Source: Streptomyces sp. Ru71 (GTDB taxonomy: Bacteria; Actinomycetota; Actinomycetes; Streptomycetales; Streptomycetaceae). Taken from it: a stretch of 64,000 bases of DNA. The translations under genes were made by a program, and so were the position numbers. Position 1 is the first letter of the stretch. The number at the start of each line of letters is the position of its first letter. The stretch lies in the NCBI RefSeq assembly GCF_002920535.1, contig NZ_PQSS01000024.1, forward strand, positions 33,169 through 97,168, written 5' to 3'. Below are positions 7,939 to 15,973 of the stretch, in pieces. The notes under the pieces were generated by a model, which worked only from the letters and a program-made list of their open reading frames with translations, ran no database searches and was not told where the DNA came from.

Positions 7939-8970
7939 GTGGCGTCCCACCGTCGACCCAAGCAGCCGAGCCGTGCACGTGTGACCGTGCTGACCACCGC
8001 AGCCGCCGCTGCCGTCGCCATCAGCGCGCAGGCGGCCAGCGCCGCGCCCAGCGAGAAGCCGAGCAAGGACGAGGTCAAGGCCAAGGTCGACAAGCTCTAC
8101 GAGGAGGCCGAGCAGGCCACCGAGAAGTACAACGGGGCCAAGGAGAAGCAGGAGAGGCTCCAGAAGGACATCTCCACCATCCAGGACAGCGTGGCGCGCG
8201 GCCAGGAGGAGCTCAACGAGCTGCGCGACAGCATAGGCCTGGCGGCCGCCGCCCAGTACCGCAGCGGCAGCATCGACTCCTCCGTCCAGCTGTTCCTCTC
8301 CGCGGACCCGGACGACTACCTCGACAAGGCCTCCACGCTCGACCAGTTGAGCGGCCAGCAGGTCGAGGCGCTGAAGAAGATCCAGGAGAAGCAGCGCCAG
8401 CTCGCCCAGGAGCGCTCCGAGGCCGCCGGGAAGCTCAAAGACCTGGCCGCCACCCGCACCGAACTGGGCAAGAAGAAGAAGGAAGTCCAGGGCAAGCTCG
8501 CCGAGGCGCAGAAGCTCCTCAACTCCCTGACGGCCGCCGAGAAGGCCGCCATGGCCGCCGAGGACGCCCGTGCCAGCCGCTCCGCGAGCAGCCGCGTCGA
8601 CCTCGGCAACTCCAAGGCCGCCTCCGGCCGTGCCGCCGCCGCCTTCTCCGCCGCCCAGTCCAAGATCGGCTCGCCGTACGTCTACGGCGCCTCCGGCCCG
8701 TCCTCCTTCGACTGCTCGGGCCTGACCTCCTGGGCCTACGCCCAGGCCGGCGTCTCCATCCCGCGCACCTCGCAGGCCCAGGCGAACGCCGGCATGCGGG
8801 TCTCCCGCAGCGAACTCCAGGTCGGCGACCTGGTGCTGTTCTACGGCGACCTGCACCACGTCGGCCTGTACGCGGGCAACGGCCAGGTGCTGCACGCCCC
8901 GCGCACCGGCACCACCGTGCGCTACGAGTCCATCGACAACATGCCGTTCCAGTTCGGCGTCCGGATCTGA
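7939..8970 (+). CDS. Secreted NlpC/P60 peptidoglycan hydrolase with N-terminal coiled coil
   Basis: 343 residues. Signal peptide with a basic start and an alanine-rich core ending near SAQAASAAP; a long coiled coil (about residues 45-215) like RipA-type endopeptidases; C-terminal NlpC/P60 domain with catalytic C259 (FDCSG), H307 (HHVG) and H319. It should cut D-Glu to diamino acid bonds in peptidoglycan stem peptides outside the cell. The GTG at 7939 is chosen for AAGGAG 9 nt upstream; an ORF start at 7909 lies ahead of that site. A paralogue follows 275 nt downstream. Confidence 0.93.
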   Translation: MASHRRPKQPSRARVTVLTTAAAAAVAISAQAASAAPSEKPSKDEVKAKVDKLYEEAEQATEKYNGAKEKQERLQKDISTIQDSVARGQEELNELRDSIGLAAAAQYRSGSIDSSVQLFLSADPDDYLDKASTLDQLSGQQVEALKKIQEKQRQLAQERSEAAGKLKDLAATRTELGKKKKEVQGKLAEAQKLLNSLTAAEKAAMAAEDARASRSASSRVDLGNSKAASGRAAAAFSAAQSKIGSPYVYGASGPSSFDCSGLTSWAYAQAGVSIPRTSQAQANAGMRVSRSELQVGDLVLFYGDLHHVGLYAGNGQVLHAPRTGTTVRYESIDNMPFQFGVRI

Positions 8971-9063
8971 GCCTCGCGTCAACCGCCGGGACACCCCGGC
9001 CTTGACAAGATCAACACGCCGTGCCGCCCGAACGGGCGAATCCTGGTGACGGGAAATGACCCC

Positions 9064-9099
9064 ACGCCCCGCCGATGACCTGCGTCAGCGGCGGGGCGT
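9064..9099 (+). terminator. Hairpin terminator between the NlpC/P60 paralogues
   Basis: An 11-bp perfect stem, 9064-9074 with 9089-9099, and a 14-nt loop that itself contains TGAC/GTCA. It lies 94 nt after the first hydrolase stop. Confidence 0.55.
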
Positions 9100-9123
9100 C
9101 ACCGTCCGTGCCCGCGGCGGTCT

Positions 9124-9153
9124 TTGGCCGCCGCCCCGTGGCGGGGCTACTGT
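9124..9153 (+). promoter_or_regulatory. Promoter of the second NlpC/P60 gene
   Basis: TTGGCC (9124-9129), 18-nt spacer, TACTGT (9148-9153). With the hairpin just upstream this suggests the paralogues are transcribed separately. Confidence 0.5.
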
Positions 9154-9245
9154 CTGCCGCGTTTCCCCCGGCCCACCGCCGTCCGCGGCGTCGCCGAGCC
9201 GTGGGGGAGCAGTCCTGTCCCCCAGTGGAAGGAGCGCGGCCTCCC

Positions 9246-10283
9246 GTGGGTTCCCATCGCCGCCGTCTCGCGGTCTCCGGGTTCGACCGGGGCGCGTGCG
9301 CCGCCCTCAGTGTGCTGTCCGCCGCGGCCGCCGCCCTCGGTGCCGTGTCGGCCGGTCCGGCAGCGGCCGCCCCGCACGGTGACACCCGGGCCGAGGTGGA
9401 CCGCCTCTACGAGGAGGCCGAGCAGGCCACCGAGGCGTACAACAAGGCCGACGAGCGGGCCGACGCGCTGCGCCGGCAGGTGAGCGACAGCCAGGACCTG
9501 ATCGCCCGGCAGCAGCAGCGGGTCAACTCCCTGCGCGAGACGCTGGGTTCGCTGGCCGGCGCCCAGTACCGGGCCGGCGGCCTCGACCCGGCCGTCGCCC
9601 TGCTGCTGTCCGCTGACCCGGACGACTACCTCGACAAGGCCTCGGTGCTCGACCGGATCACCGCCCACCAGGCCGGGCAGCTGCGCGAACTGCAGGGCGC
9701 CCTGCGCGAAGTCGCCCAGGAACGCGCCGAGGCCACCCGCAAGCTGGCCGAACTGGAGCGCAGCCGCGCGGCCGTCGCCCGGCACAAGAAGACCGTCGAA
9801 CAGAAGCTGGCCAGGGCGCGGCAGCTGCTGAACTCCCTGCCGGACGCCGAACGCGCCGCCTACGAGCGCACCTCGCGCTCCGGCCGCACCGCCATCCCCG
9901 GCCTGGGCGACGAGTTCGGCAGCGGGGTACCGGCCTCCGGGCGGGCCGCCGCCGCGGTCGCCGCCGCCCGCGCGGCCCTCGGCAAGCCCTACGTCTGGGG
10001 CGCCAACGGCCCCTCCGGGTTCGACTGCTCGGGCCTGATGCAGTGGGCGTACGCGCGGGCCGGGGTGCATCTGCCGCGCACCTCGCAGGAACAGCGGTAC
10101 GCCGGACGGCAGGTGCCGCTGTCCCAGGCCCGCCCCGGCGACCTGGTCGTCTACCGTTCCGACGCCAGTCATGTCGGGATGTACGTGGGCAACGGCCGCG
10201 TCATCCACGCCCCCTACCCGGGTGCGCCGGTGCGCTACGACCCGGTCGGCATGATGCCGATCTCGTCGGTGACCAGGGTCTGA
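9246..10283 (+). CDS. Second secreted NlpC/P60 hydrolase (paralogue)
   Basis: 345 residues with the same plan as the preceding gene: signal peptide ending around PAAAAP, coiled coil, NlpC/P60 domain with C261, H309 and H321. Both share VDxLYEEAEQATE at the start of the coiled coil and an LSADPDDYLDKAS stretch, so they arose by tandem duplication and then diverged. The GTG at 9246 is chosen for AAGGAG 11 nt upstream and for the signal peptide that starts there. The next gene begins 29 nt after its stop. Confidence 0.92.
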   Translation: MGSHRRRLAVSGFDRGACAALSVLSAAAAALGAVSAGPAAAAPHGDTRAEVDRLYEEAEQATEAYNKADERADALRRQVSDSQDLIARQQQRVNSLRETLGSLAGAQYRAGGLDPAVALLLSADPDDYLDKASVLDRITAHQAGQLRELQGALREVAQERAEATRKLAELERSRAAVARHKKTVEQKLARARQLLNSLPDAERAAYERTSRSGRTAIPGLGDEFGSGVPASGRAAAAVAAARAALGKPYVWGANGPSGFDCSGLMQWAYARAGVHLPRTSQEQRYAGRQVPLSQARPGDLVVYRSDASHVGMYVGNGRVIHAPYPGAPVRYDPVGMMPISSVTRV

Positions 10284-10312
10284 CCGGGCCGTGGCGCCGT
10301 ACCCTCGGGAAG

Positions 10313-11506
10313 GTGGCTGGTCGAGGGCGTGCGTCGGGAGTGTCGGTTCTCGTCTCGGTGTGCCTGCTGCTCACCTCGCTGGTGGGGTGCGCGGGCCGGT
10401 CCCGCGCCGAGGGCGTGCGCGCCGATGTGCAGCGGCTGCTCGACCTGCGGGCCGAGGCGGTGCTGCACCACGACGCGGCGGGGTACGCGCTCACGGGGAC
10501 GCGGGCCGGCTTCGCCGAGGTGAGCGCCGTGCCGGTGTCGTCGTGGTCGTACCGGGTCAGCGGCGTGCGGCAGAGCGGTGACACGGCCGTGGCCGACGCC
10601 GAGTTGCGCTACCGGGTGCGCGGGTACGACCAGGCGCCGGTGACGGCGGGGCGCACGCTGCGGCTGGCCCGGGCGGCGGACGGGCAGTGGTACGTGACCG
10701 GTGACCGGCCCGCGCCGAAGTCCGCCGAACAGCTGTGGGACCAGGGAGCGGTGCGGGTCGTGCGCGGGCGGCACAGCCTGGTCATGGGCGTCGGGCAGTC
10801 CGACGGGCAACTGCGCGCCTACGCCTCGCTCGCCGACCGGGCGGTGCCCGCGGTGACCGGCGCGTGGGGAGCGGACTGGCCGGGCCGGGTGGTGGTGCTG
10901 GTGCCCAGGTCGCTGGACGCGATGGCGCGGCTGCTCGGGTCGCCGGCGTCGTCGTACCGCGGGATCGCCGCCGTCACGACGGGGGAGACCGGGGCCCCGG
11001 CGAAGGCGGCCGCGGACCGGGTCATCGTCAATCCCGACGCGTACGGCATGCTCGGCACGCTGGGGCGGCAGGTGGTCCTCACCCACGAGACGACGCATGT
11101 GGCCACCCGACGTGCCACCAACGCCGCGACACCGCTGTGGCTGTCGGAGGGGTACGCCGACTGGGTCGGGTACCGGGGGAGCGGGCGCAGCGCGGCGCAG
11201 GCCGCACCGGAGCTGCAGCGCGCCGTGGTCGACGGCGAGGTGCCCGCGGCGCTGCCGGCCGACCGGGACTTCGGCTTCGCCGGGGACGCGGGGCGGCTGG
11301 CGCGGGCGTACGAGAGCGGCTGGCTGGCCTGCCGGATGATCGCCGAGCGCTGGGGGGAGGCGCGGCTGCGCGCGTTCTACCGGGCCGTGGGCACCCATGC
11401 GCAGCGCGCGGGCGCGGTGGAGGACGCCCTGCGGACGGTGCTCGGGGTGACGGTGGAGGACTTCACCGCCCAGTGGCGGGAGTATCTGCGCGTTCAGCTG
11501 GGCTGA
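10313..11506 (+). CDS. Lipoprotein with gluzincin-type zinc metalloprotease motif
   Basis: 397 residues from the GTG at 10313 (GTG 10340 is possible but would remove the basic residues of the signal peptide). A lipobox LVGC places the lipidated cysteine at C26. The zinc motif is HETTH at 258-262, with a downstream E279 in LSEGYADW, the gluzincin pattern. The N-terminal half resembles a small SnoaL/NTF2-like lobe (my inference). Expected to be anchored outside the membrane and act on proteins. It follows the P60 gene by 29 nt, so it may join in wall remodelling. Its end overlaps the padR end by 13 nt on the opposite strand. Confidence 0.8.
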   Translation: MAGRGRASGVSVLVSVCLLLTSLVGCAGRSRAEGVRADVQRLLDLRAEAVLHHDAAGYALTGTRAGFAEVSAVPVSSWSYRVSGVRQSGDTAVADAELRYRVRGYDQAPVTAGRTLRLARAADGQWYVTGDRPAPKSAEQLWDQGAVRVVRGRHSLVMGVGQSDGQLRAYASLADRAVPAVTGAWGADWPGRVVVLVPRSLDAMARLLGSPASSYRGIAAVTTGETGAPAKAAADRVIVNPDAYGMLGTLGRQVVLTHETTHVATRRATNAATPLWLSEGYADWVGYRGSGRSAAQAAPELQRAVVDGEVPAALPADRDFGFAGDAGRLARAYESGWLACRMIAERWGEARLRAFYRAVGTHAQRAGAVEDALRTVLGVTVEDFTAQWREYLRVQLG

Positions 11507-12027
11507 GGGTCCAGTTCGGCGATGGCCTCCTCCAGCCAGGCCCGTTCCGCCTGGCCCGTCGCCCGCGCCACGCGCAGCATCCCCTGACGGAACAGGTCGT
11601 CGGGCTCCTCCGCGCGTACGGGGGTGCCGTCCCGGTAGAAGAAGCTCGACGGTTCCTCAAGGAACTCCAGTCGCCTGCGCAGGACGGCGGCCTGCTCCCG
11701 GCGGTCGGGCAGGTGGCGCAGGAACGCCAGGACGGTGTTGAAGCGGACCTGGTCCGTGATCTCCACCTGCTTGGGCCGGCGCAGACGCTCCATGAGGTCC
11801 GCGCGGCCCGCCTCGGTCAGGGACAGCACCCGGCGCGGGGCCGCGCTCGCGCCCTCCTCGGTGTGCTGGGTGAGCTTCTCGGCGGCGACCAGACGGCTGA
11901 TCGCCGGGTACAGCGCGCCGTCGCTCACCGGGCGGACATGGCCCTGCAGCGCCTTGATGCGTTCCTTCAGCTCGTAGCCGTGCAACGGCTCCTCGGCGAG
12001 GAAGCCCAGGATCGACAGCTCCAGCAC
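11494..12027 (-). CDS. PadR-family transcriptional regulator
   Basis: 177 residues. N-terminal winged helix with the PadR signature LSILGFL, GYELKERI and DGALYPAISRL, then a C-terminal dimerisation helix region (AFLRHLPDRREQ, LEFLEE). PadR proteins usually repress a neighbouring efflux gene and release DNA on binding a drug or phenolic. GTG start at 12027 with AAGGAGG five nt upstream. It is divergent from the MATE exporter with a clear palindrome between them. Confidence 0.9.
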   Translation of the reverse strand: MLELSILGFLAEEPLHGYELKERIKALQGHVRPVSDGALYPAISRLVAAEKLTQHTEEGASAAPRRVLSLTEAGRADLMERLRRPKQVEITDQVRFNTVLAFLRHLPDRREQAAVLRRRLEFLEEPSSFFYRDGTPVRAEEPDDLFRQGMLRVARATGQAERAWLEEAIAELDPQPS

Positions 12028-12060
12028 GAATCCTCCTTGCGGGTGGCCTCGACGTCATGG

Positions 12061-12093
12061 TACCTCTGGTCGAGATACCTCGATTAGAGGTAT
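12061..12093. promoter_or_regulatory. PadR operator between padR and the MATE gene
   Basis: ATACCTC (12075-12081) and GAGGTAT (12087-12093) form a perfect 7-bp inverted repeat around GATTA. An extra TACCTC half-site at 12061-12066 lies 15 nt upstream of the matching half. It sits 20 nt before the MATE start, where a bound repressor would block both divergent promoters. Confidence 0.65.
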
Positions 12094-12112
12094 GCAGGTC
12101 TAGGGGGACGTC

Positions 12113-13432
12113 GTGGACGCACATCGCAGGCAGCTGATCGCACTGGCCCACCAGGTCTATCTCTCGCTGCTGGCCTCGGTCGCCGCCGGGATTATCAACA
12201 CCGTCTGGGTCTCCCGGCTGGGCGGACCGGCCGTGGCCGCCGTGGCCGTGGCCACCAACACCGAGAACGTGCTGCTGGGCGTGGCCCTGGTCTTCGCCTC
12301 CGGTACGACCGTGCTCGTCGCCCACGCCAGAGGCGCGCGGAACGCGGGCGCCGTCCGTTCGGCCGTACGGGGCGGCTGGGCGCTGTGCGCGGTCGTGACA
12401 CCGGTGGTCGTGGCGGCCGGGCTCCTGCTGCGCGAACCGCTGGCCCGGCTGGTGCTCGGCGGCGACGGGGCCGCTCTGCCGCTCGCCACCGCCTACTTCG
12501 CCGTCTCCCTGCCCGGCGTCGCCGTCTTCTTCGCCCAGCAGCTCGTCGACGGCATCCTCAAGGGCACCGGCGACACCCGCACCCCGATGCGCCTCGCCCT
12601 GCTCGCCAACGGGCTGATCCTGGCCGCCGACCCGCTGCTCATCCACCTCGACGGCGTGCGGGGCGCCGCCGCCTCCACCGTCCTGTGCCGCTGCGCCGCC
12701 CTCGCCGTGGGCCTCGTCGCGCTGCGCCGCAACGCCTTGCTGCGCACGGCCCGCGCGATACCGGCCGCCGAGCCGGTCCCGGCCGCCCTACGGCGGACGC
12801 TGACCACCGGGCTGCCCATGTCCGCCGACTTCACCGTGCGGCAGACCGGCGCGCTCGTCCTCGTGGCGATCGTGGCCCGGATCGGGGTGACGGCGGTGGC
12901 CGCCTACGCCATCGCCTACAAGGTCATGTACGTGGCGACCATGGCCTTCTACGCGGTCCGCCAGGCCGCCTCCATCCACACCGCGCACACCCGCGGCGAG
13001 GGCCGCGACGCGCGCCGGGCGATCGGCCGGCAGGCCGTGCTCGTGTCCGGGGCGGTGGGCCTGGCCGCCTGGGCACTGCTCGCCCTGGCCGCCCCGTGGA
13101 TCATGGCCGCCTTCGGCGCCGGGCCCGCGGTCGCCCACGACGGCGTGCTCTTCCTGCGCTGCGTGGGCCCCTATCTGCTGCTGATGGCCTGCTTCATCGC
13201 ACTCGGCGGGGTCTTCGAGGGCGGCGGCGCGGCGCCCGCGCTGCTCAGGGTCACCCTCGCCGGCACGGCCGTCCAGCTGCCGCTCGCGTGGGCGCTGGCC
13301 AGGCTCGGTCTGCCCGGGGTGTGCCTGGCGCTCGCGCTGGCGATGGCCGTGCAGTGCGCGGCGGTGGCGGTGCTGCTGGCGCGCGCCCCGGCTCAGGAGG
13401 AGACCGGGGTCTCCATGGTGCGGGCGGCCTGA
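12113..13432 (+). CDS. MATE-family multidrug/toxin efflux protein
   Basis: 439 residues with about 12 hydrophobic segments in two homologous halves, as in NorM/DinF exporters. Cation-driven export of small molecules. GTG start at 12113 with AGGGGGA just upstream. Divergent padR and the operator in the 85-nt gap make it the likely PadR target. The 3' end overlaps the convergent mannosyltransferase-like gene by 40 nt. Confidence 0.9.
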   Translation: MDAHRRQLIALAHQVYLSLLASVAAGIINTVWVSRLGGPAVAAVAVATNTENVLLGVALVFASGTTVLVAHARGARNAGAVRSAVRGGWALCAVVTPVVVAAGLLLREPLARLVLGGDGAALPLATAYFAVSLPGVAVFFAQQLVDGILKGTGDTRTPMRLALLANGLILAADPLLIHLDGVRGAAASTVLCRCAALAVGLVALRRNALLRTARAIPAAEPVPAALRRTLTTGLPMSADFTVRQTGALVLVAIVARIGVTAVAAYAIAYKVMYVATMAFYAVRQAASIHTAHTRGEGRDARRAIGRQAVLVSGAVGLAAWALLALAAPWIMAAFGAGPAVAHDGVLFLRCVGPYLLLMACFIALGGVFEGGGAAPALLRVTLAGTAVQLPLAWALARLGLPGVCLALALAMAVQCAAVAVLLARAPAQEETGVSMVRAA

Positions 13433-14637
13433 GCGGGGACGGGCTTGCGCGGAGCCGGCGGGACCGTCGAGCGCCACAGCAGGACGGCGGCGGTGGCCGT
13501 GGCGGCGACCAGCAGGCCGTTGCGGACGAACAGCAGCGTCATGCCCAGACCGTCACTCGCGACCACGTTCCCGAAGTGCACCGGGAACTCCAGCACCGTG
13601 AACAGCGTGGCCGCCAGCACCAGCGCGGCCGGCCACCGCATCCGGGTCGAGCGGAAGCACAGGCAGACCGCCGCCAGGCCGACCAGCCACACCAGGTACT
13701 GGGGGCTGATCACCCGGCTGGTGGTGGTGAACAGCAGCACCGCCGTGAGGGCCGCGTCCGCCAGCGAGTGCGGGCTGAACTCCGACGCCAGCACCCGCCA
13801 CAGCAGCAGCCAGGCGAACGCCGCCCCGGTCAGCGCCAGCGCGGCCGTGCTGACGACGTCGACGTAGGGGCCGAGGAACTCCACCGAGCCGTAGTTCAGC
13901 AGCACCTGCCCGTCCCAGCCGAAGTGCCGGGCCACATGGAAGACGAGCGAGCCGAGGGACTCCACCTCGGTGCCCCGGTCCCGCTGGAAGGTCAGGAAGG
14001 CGAAGGCGCCGGGCATCCAGACGGCGAAGACGGCCGCCAGAGCCGCCGCGGTCGCCGCCGCCGTGGTCCAGGCACGGCGTCTCGCCCCGCCCCACACGCC
14101 GAGCAGCAGCATCACCGGCCAGACCTTCAGCAGCGCCCCGAAGGCCGCCAGCGCCCCCATCAGCCGCGGCCGGCGGACACCGGCGAGCAGCGCGGCCACC
14201 GCCACCGCGGTCACCATCACGTCGTAGCGCGCGTACACCGTCGGGCCGAGCAACGGGACGCCCACCACCCATACCCAGGGCCCCCACAGCGACTTGCCGG
14301 GGCGCAGGCCCGCGTACACCAGCAGGGCCAGGGCCACCGCGTCGGCGAGGAAGGCCAGCACGAAGAAGGCGTGCGCGTAGCCCAGGAACGGCAGCGCGGC
14401 AGGGGAGAGGATCGCCAGCGCGGCGGCGGGCGGGTACTGCCAGGTGACGTCCTGGAGCGGGAACGTTCCGCCACGCAGGACGTCGTACCAGCCCTGGTAG
14501 ATCACCCACACGTCGCTGGTCACGTCCGGGCCGGGGAAGACGAACACCCGGAAGACGAACAGCAGCAGCAACAGCCGGGTCACCGCCCATACGGCGAGCA
14601 GTCCGGCCAGGGACCACCTGGCGCCCGTCGTCTTCAC
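13393..14637 (-). CDS. Membrane glycosyltransferase of the DUF2029/GT87 type
   Basis: 414 residues, about ten transmembrane segments. The first extracytoplasmic loop carries an acidic pair in FPGPDVTSDV, as expected for GT-C mannosyltransferases that use polyprenyl-phosphomannose; QYPP and LLKVWP motifs match the alpha-mannosyltransferase (PimE-like) family. It likely adds mannose to a lipid or protein outside the membrane. GTG at 14637 is chosen for AGGGGAT upstream. Divergent from the PimB-like gene, so both may serve phosphatidylinositol mannoside synthesis; the acceptor is not proven. Confidence 0.78.
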   Translation of the reverse strand: MKTTGARWSLAGLLAVWAVTRLLLLLFVFRVFVFPGPDVTSDVWVIYQGWYDVLRGGTFPLQDVTWQYPPAAALAILSPAALPFLGYAHAFFVLAFLADAVALALLVYAGLRPGKSLWGPWVWVVGVPLLGPTVYARYDVMVTAVAVAALLAGVRRPRLMGALAAFGALLKVWPVMLLLGVWGGARRRAWTTAAATAAALAAVFAVWMPGAFAFLTFQRDRGTEVESLGSLVFHVARHFGWDGQVLLNYGSVEFLGPYVDVVSTAALALTGAAFAWLLLWRVLASEFSPHSLADAALTAVLLFTTTSRVISPQYLVWLVGLAAVCLCFRSTRMRWPAALVLAATLFTVLEFPVHFGNVVASDGLGMTLLFVRNGLLVAATATAAVLLWRSTVPPAPRKPVPAQAARTMETPVSS

Positions 14638-14720
14638 GTGATCCCCTGCCGTTCGCATGACTGTCCGATGGGACATGATGGCGTGCCCGACCGGCCCCGT
14701 GCCACAGACAGGGCCTCTTG

Positions 14721-14726
14721 TAGGGT
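14721..14726 (+). promoter_or_regulatory. -10 box for a probably leaderless pimB-like transcript
   Basis: TAGGGT ends 8 nt before the ATG at 14735, and no ribosome site is visible. No convincing -35 box. Confidence 0.4.
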
Positions 14727-14734
14727 CGGCGGCG

Positions 14735-15877
14735 ATGCACAAGACCCTCATCGTGACCAACGACTTCCCGCCCCGGCCGGGCGGCATCCAGTCCTTCCTG
14801 CACAACATGGCGCTCCGGCTGGACCCGGAGCGGCTCGTCGTCTACGCGTCGACCTGGAAGCGCGGCCGCGAGGGCGCCGAAGCGACCGCCGCCTTCGACG
14901 CCGAGCAGCCCTTCACCGTCGTACGCGACCGTACGACGATGCTGCTGCCGACGCCCGGGGCGACCCGGCGCGCGGTGGGGCTGCTGCGCGAGCACGGATG
15001 CACGTCGGTGTGGTTCGGGGCGGCGGCGCCGCTCGGTCTGATGGCGCCGGCGCTGCGCAGGGCCGGCGCCGAGCGGATCGTGGCCACCACCCACGGACAC
15101 GAGGCCGGCTGGGCCCAGCTGCCCGCCGCGCGCCAACTGCTGCGCCGGATCGGCGAGGCCACGGACACGATCACCTACCTCGGCGAGTACACGCGCTCCC
15201 GGATCGCCGGCGCGCTCACCCCCGAGGCCGCCGCGCGCATGGTGCAACTGCCGCCCGGCGTCGACGAGAAGACCTTCCACCCCGGTTCGGGCGGCGAGGC
15301 GGTGCGGGCCCGGCTCGGCCTGACCGACCGGCCCGTCGTGGTGTGCGTCTCGCGGCTGGTGCGGCGCAAGGGGCAGGACACCCTCATCCAGGCCATGCCG
15401 CGGATCCTGGCCGCCGAGCCGGACGCGGTGCTGCTGATCGTCGGCGGCGGGCCGTACGAGAAGGAGCTGCGCCGGCTGGCCGCTCAGACCGGCGTGTCCG
15501 ACTCGGTCGTCTTCACCGGAGCCGTGCCCTGGTCCGACCTGCCCGCACACTTCGGTGCCGGCGACGTCTTCGCCATGCCGTGCCGCACGCGGCGGGGCGG
15601 GCTCGACGTGGAGGGGCTCGGCATCGTCTACCTGGAGGCCTCCGCGACCGGCCTGCCCGTGGTCGCGGGCGACTCCGGCGGGGCGCCCGACGCGGTCCTG
15701 GACGGCGAGACTGGCTGGGTGGTGCACGGCGGCTCCCCCGAGGAGGCCGCGGAGCGGATCACCACCCTGCTCGCAGACGCGGACCTCCGCCGCCGGATGG
15801 GCGAGCGGGGCCGCCGATGGGTCGAGGAAAAGTGGCGCTGGGACCTACTGGCGGAGAACTTGAAAACGCTGCTGTAG
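14735..15877 (+). CDS. pimB: GT4 glycosyltransferase, PimB-like mannosyltransferase
   Basis: 380 residues, GT-B fold. NDFPPRPGGIQSFL at the N-terminus is the signature of the PimB' group, which adds the second mannose to phosphatidylinositol monomannoside from GDP-mannose on the cytoplasmic face. C-terminal donor domain has CVSRLVRRKGQD and an EX7E motif starting in GIVYLEASATGLP. The first ATG with the family's natural N-terminus is 14735; upstream in-frame codons are outside it. Symbol assigned by similarity; substrate not proven in this organism. Confidence 0.85.
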   Translation: MHKTLIVTNDFPPRPGGIQSFLHNMALRLDPERLVVYASTWKRGREGAEATAAFDAEQPFTVVRDRTTMLLPTPGATRRAVGLLREHGCTSVWFGAAAPLGLMAPALRRAGAERIVATTHGHEAGWAQLPAARQLLRRIGEATDTITYLGEYTRSRIAGALTPEAAARMVQLPPGVDEKTFHPGSGGEAVRARLGLTDRPVVVCVSRLVRRKGQDTLIQAMPRILAAEPDAVLLIVGGGPYEKELRRLAAQTGVSDSVVFTGAVPWSDLPAHFGAGDVFAMPCRTRRGGLDVEGLGIVYLEASATGLPVVAGDSGGAPDAVLDGETGWVVHGGSPEEAAERITTLLADADLRRRMGERGRRWVEEKWRWDLLAENLKTLL

Positions 15878-15883
15878 TGCGAC

Positions 15884-15972
15884 GCGCCCCAAAGGGGCGC
15901 GGGGAACTGCGCGACAAGCCACGAACAACGGAAAGCCACCCACGCACAGAACCCGGCACCCCAGAAGGCGCC
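15884..15972. repeat. Intergenic repeat, short type (copy B)
   Basis: Starts with GCGCCCC-AAA-GGGGCGC (15884-15900), identical to copy A, then GGGGAACTGCGCGAC and a less conserved tail ending in GGCGCCCC. It exactly fills the space between the convergent pimB-like and acyl-CoA synthetase genes. Confidence 0.7.
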
Positions 15973-15973
15973 C

